From: Alphaproteobacteria bacterium
GTDB lineage: Bacteria; Pseudomonadota; Alphaproteobacteria; RF32; CAG-239
Length of the DNA: 46,648 bases
Direction of reading: 5' to 3'
Assembly (NCBI GenBank): GCA_015062585.1
Contig: SUUJ01000010.1
Coordinates: forward strand, 1-46,648
The notes beneath the pieces are model-generated. The model was not told the DNA's origin. It ran no database searches and was given only the letters and a program-made list of their open reading frames with translations. How positions within the stretch are numbered: position 1 is the stretch's first letter; every line of letters starts with the position of its first letter. The position numbers and the translations under genes are program-made. This document shows, piece after piece, positions 44,581-46,648 of the stretch.

Positions 44581-45120
44581 ATGGAACTAAAGGGTTCAAA
44601 AACCGAAAAGAATTTGATGGAAGCTTTTGCCGGCGAATCGCAAGCCCGCAATAAATATACTTACTATGCGTCTAAAGCAAAAAAAGAAGGTTATAACATT
44701 ATAGCCGCTAAATTTGAAGAAACAGCCAATAATGAAAAAGAACACGCAAAAATTTGGTTCAAATTGTTACATGGCGGTGAAATTCCTTCAACCATGGAAA
44801 ACTTAAAAGATGCCGCTGCCGGCGAAAACTATGAATGGACAGATATGTATGCTCGCATGGCTAAAGAAGCTCGCGAAGAAGGTTTTACCAAAATTGCTTC
44901 TTTGTTTGATATGGTCGGCAAAATTGAGAAAACCCACGAAGAACGCTATCAAGCTTTGTTGAAGGCTATTACTGAAGGTACTGTATTTACTCGTCCGACT
45001 AAGGTTATTTGGGAATGTGCTAACTGTGGTTGCCGCATTGAAGCAGCAAATGCTCCGGCAAAATGCCCTGTTTGTGATCACCCGCAAGCATATTTCTTTG
45101 AATTGCAAGAACAATTCTAA
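44581..45120 (+). CDS. rbr: rubrerythrin
   Basis: Non-haem diiron peroxidase that removes hydrogen peroxide in anaerobes using a rubredoxin-type electron path. The 179 residues contain the diiron helices with Glu and Glu-x-x-His ligands ([34 protein letters not shown]; then [20 protein letters not shown] with HEERY) and a C-terminal rubredoxin domain with ECANCGC and [12 protein letters not shown]. All four rubredoxin cysteines are present. AAAGGAG lies before the ATG. It stands alone between two terminators or promoters and suggests an oxygen-sensitive metabolism. Confidence 0.96.
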   Translation: MELKGSKTEKNLMEAFAGESQARNKYTYYASKAKKEGYNIIAAKFEETANNEKEHAKIWFKLLHGGEIPSTMENLKDAAAGENYEWTDMYARMAKEAREEGFTKIASLFDMVGKIEKTHEERYQALLKAITEGTVFTRPTKVIWECANCGCRIEAANAPAKCPVCDHPQAYFFELQEQF

Positions 45121-45140
45121 ATTTTAATATTTTAGTTTAT

Positions 45141-45180
45141 GAGAGTTCTCTAATGTTTAGTTAGAGGACTCTTTTTTTTA
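45141..45180 (+). terminator. rho-independent terminator of rubrerythrin
   Basis: AGAGTTCTCTAA pairs with TTAGAGGACTCT (one G-T) around a short loop, followed by a run of seven T. Confidence 0.9.
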
Positions 45181-45225
45181 TAATTTTAAAGCATTTTAAA
45201 CGCTTTAAATGCGATAATTTATGTG

Positions 45226-45244
45226 TACGGAGTAATTAACCGTA
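45226..45244. promoter_or_regulatory. possible operator or promoter element upstream of flagellin
   Basis: TACGG and CCGTA form an inverted repeat around an AT-rich 9-base centre. A TATATT overlaps at 45243-45248. No convincing sigma-54 (-24/-12) or sigma-28 flagellar promoter was found, so the start site is unknown. Confidence 0.3.
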
Positions 45245-45268
45245 TATTTTTAGTACTAAAAAACAAAG

Positions 45269-45363
45269 GATACAACAGAAGTTGTTACAAGAATTGAGAC
45301 AATACCCGAGGAATCGGAAGGTAGGCTCTTTGCATAAGGATATGCGAAGGGTTTTGTTGTATC
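45269..45363 (+). ncRNA. candidate structured leader RNA upstream of flagellin
   Basis: A 9-bp helix GATACAACA/TGTTGTATC (45269-45277 with 45355-45363) encloses three hairpins. One pairs 45281-45285 with 45299-45303. A second pairs TACC with GGTA (45303-45306 with 45320-45323) and CGA with TCG, has a GGAA tetraloop (45310-45313) and a GAA bulge; its first base overlaps the previous hairpin. The third is about 12 bp (45325-45336 with 45341-45352) with an AGGA loop and some G-U pairs. The ribosome site of flagellin follows about 20 bases later. Pairings are by eye; no known RNA class is recognised. Confidence 0.5.
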
Positions 45364-45394
45364 TATATATAAAGAAATACGAGCGAGGTAAGAT

Positions 45395-46648
45395 GTGTCT
45401 TATAATATCACCTTAAGCTCGTCAATGCGTTCAAATCTGCTGTCTTTACGCAATATTGCAACGCAAATGTCAAAAACACAGAACATACTTTCAACCGGCA
45501 AAAAGGTCAATAATGCAATTGATAATGCGTCAAGCTATTATCAAGCACGATCGCTTACGCATCGTGCGGCTGATTTGAACATTTTGCTGGATTCTATGTC
45601 TCAAGGAATCCAGACAATCAAAGCCGCTGTGGAAGGTCTGGAAAGATATGACAAATTCTTGGAACAGGCAACAATCATAGCAACAGAAAGTTATGAAAAA
45701 GCCGTGATTCCGACTAAGGAATGGATAATGTCACAAATCGGAGAAAACGGTGCGGTTGTATCTACGGCGCAAGAGCTTAAAGACGCTGTTGCTGCCAATA
45801 AAGAAACAATCTGCGTATATGGAAATATAAATTATTTTGAAAATGAAACGATAACCTTAAAATCCAACCAAAAGCTTGTGGGAACCGAATATTTTACCGG
45901 ATATACAGGTAAAGAAAGGTATTCACGACTTAACCTTAGTGGAACTCAAGCTACCGGAATTTCATGCGGAACCAATAGTGTTTTATCAGATTTGGATTTA
46001 AATTTTGATGCTTATAATACCTCAAGATCTAATTTTATTCATTGCTCTGCAACGAATATAAATTTAATTAATTTGGATATCAGACACACAGCTCATAACA
46101 AAATTATATCAGGTGCTTGTCAAGGAACCATAAATATTGTCAGCGGTTCAGATGTTACCGTTAAAGGAATTATAAATATTGATTCTGATGGATCTAAGGC
46201 TGGCCTTGGATTTAATTATAATGCTAGCTTTACTATATGTGAAAATGCTGAACTTAATATGAATATCAAAAACAGCACTTGGGGTGCAGCAATTTTATGC
46301 AATGCATCTAAGATCAATGTTTACGGCAAATTTAATTCTGTTTCCGATAAAGGAATTTTATATGATTCAGAAAGACTTAGCGGAAACCAAATTAATATCT
46401 ATAATGGCGCTGAAGCTACGCTTAAATTAACCTACATTTCACTTGGCAACTTTTTAGATGATACCACATTTAACAGTATGTTTCTTGAGGAAGGATCTCG
46501 TTTGAATATCAAAGATAATTCTTCAACAAAGTATTTGTTGACGACATCTGATTATATGCTGGAAAATAAGACATCTTCAACAAAAATTGCTTATTCGACT
46601 AACTTTGCGAACAGCGGATGTTTTACTCAAGTTACGGACAGAAGTATT
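45395..46648 (+). CDS. flagellin with beta-helix insert (partial, runs off right edge)
   Basis: 418 codons are open to the window edge. The GTG at 45395 is chosen because it gives the flagellin start SYNITLSSSMRSNLLSLRN and has GAGCGAGG just upstream; an in-frame stop lies two codons earlier (TAA at 45389-45391). Residues 1 to about 100 are the conserved D0/D1 N-terminus (STGKKVNNAIDNASSYYQAR, then SQGIQTIKAAVEG). From about residue 115 the sequence changes to AQELKDAVAANKETICVYGN, SNQKLVGT and repeated short beta rungs (SGSDVTVKGIINID, ASKINVYGKF, GNQINIYNGAEATLKL). This is typical of a right-handed parallel beta-helix related to pectate lyases. No lyase catalytic residues can be assigned. 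Multiple flagellins appear present in this genome. Confidence 0.85.
   Translation, partial: MSYNITLSSSMRSNLLSLRNIATQMSKTQNILSTGKKVNNAIDNASSYYQARSLTHRAADLNILLDSMSQGIQTIKAAVEGLERYDKFLEQATIIATESYEKAVIPTKEWIMSQIGENGAVVSTAQELKDAVAANKETICVYGNINYFENETITLKSNQKLVGTEYFTGYTGKERYSRLNLSGTQATGISCGTNSVLSDLDLNFDAYNTSRSNFIHCSATNINLINLDIRHTAHNKIISGACQGTINIVSGSDVTVKGIINIDSDGSKAGLGFNYNASFTICENAELNMNIKNSTWGAAILCNASKINVYGKFNSVSDKGILYDSERLSGNQINIYNGAEATLKLTYISLGNFLDDTTFNSMFLEEGSRLNIKDNSSTKYLLTTSDYMLENKTSSTKIAYSTNFANSGCFTQVTDRSI

Noticed and set aside
45269..45363. c-di-GMP riboswitch class I or II before flagellin
   Set aside because: The conserved core sequences of those classes, as I know them, are not present; the fold is different by eye.
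45393..45395. ATG start for the right-hand flagellin
   Set aside because: It is in another frame that stops within eight codons; the GTG at 45395 gives the flagellin N-terminus.
1..46648. Complete circular phage or plasmid
   Set aside because: Content is chromosomal housekeeping (mfd, recG, fab, parC, kdsA, tRNAs) with no replication, capsid or conjugation genes; the two flagellin ends are better explained as paralogues.

Overview
The window reads as an AT-rich chromosomal segment of a Gram-negative, flagellated, anaerobic or microaerobic alphaproteobacterium, probably host-associated. Three things support this. The neighbourhood dusB - trkA - hfq - hflX is the alphaproteobacterial ntr-locus backbone. 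A small parC-linked gene resembles a family I recall as alphaproteobacterial (DUF6898). The energy and redox genes (Rnf complex, rubrerythrin) fit an anaerobe. The species cannot be named from sequence alone.

Layout. 1-113 is the tail of a flagellin. 167-2078 holds an outer-membrane barrel protein, a family 5-like uracil-DNA glycosylase and an unknown gene. 2140-8466 (minus) is one operon, apbE-rseC-rnfBCDGEA, for a membrane ferredoxin:NAD+ oxidoreductase with its flavin-attachment enzyme. 8567-10775 carries a CDP-alcohol phosphatidyltransferase and a DsbD-type thiol-disulfide exchanger. 10777-12762 (minus) is a membrane-anchored lysozyme-domain protein. 13048-19632 is a fatty-acid block: an NMO/FabK-like flavoprotein, fabH, fabF and fabD, then a GltD-like oxidoreductase and an OmpA lipoprotein. 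19678-26451 holds a TerB-like protein, mfd, recG and a small unknown.

26593-31827 is an accessory stretch between two tRNA loci. It holds a GT8 glycosyltransferase, tRNA-Val, an acyltransferase broken by an in-frame TAG, an EamA-type transporter, an orphan protein and a rearranged tRNA-Pro locus with two pairs of perfect direct repeats (91 bp and 121 bp). 31828-35732 (minus) is dusB-trkA-hfq-hflX with the usual ntrBCYX genes absent. 36078-44348 (minus) holds a 1382-residue membrane coiled-coil protein, a 59-residue DUF6898-like gene, parC, recO and kdsA. 44581-45120 is rubrerythrin. The window ends inside a second flagellin gene (from 45395).

Most interesting points: (1) the right-hand flagellin has, in place of the usual variable region, a long insert that looks like a right-handed beta-helix of pectate-lyase type; (2) it is preceded by a compact multi-hairpin leader RNA closed by a 9-bp helix; (3) a second, unrelated multi-branch leader RNA precedes the NMO/FabK-like gene at the head of the fatty-acid block; (4) the Rnf operon has the gene order and RnfB/RnfC sequence style I associate with gut Bacteroidota, suggesting transfer; (5) the tRNA-Pro locus is shattered into an intact gene plus 5' and 3' fragments. 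All functional statements come from reading motifs and context; no searches were run.
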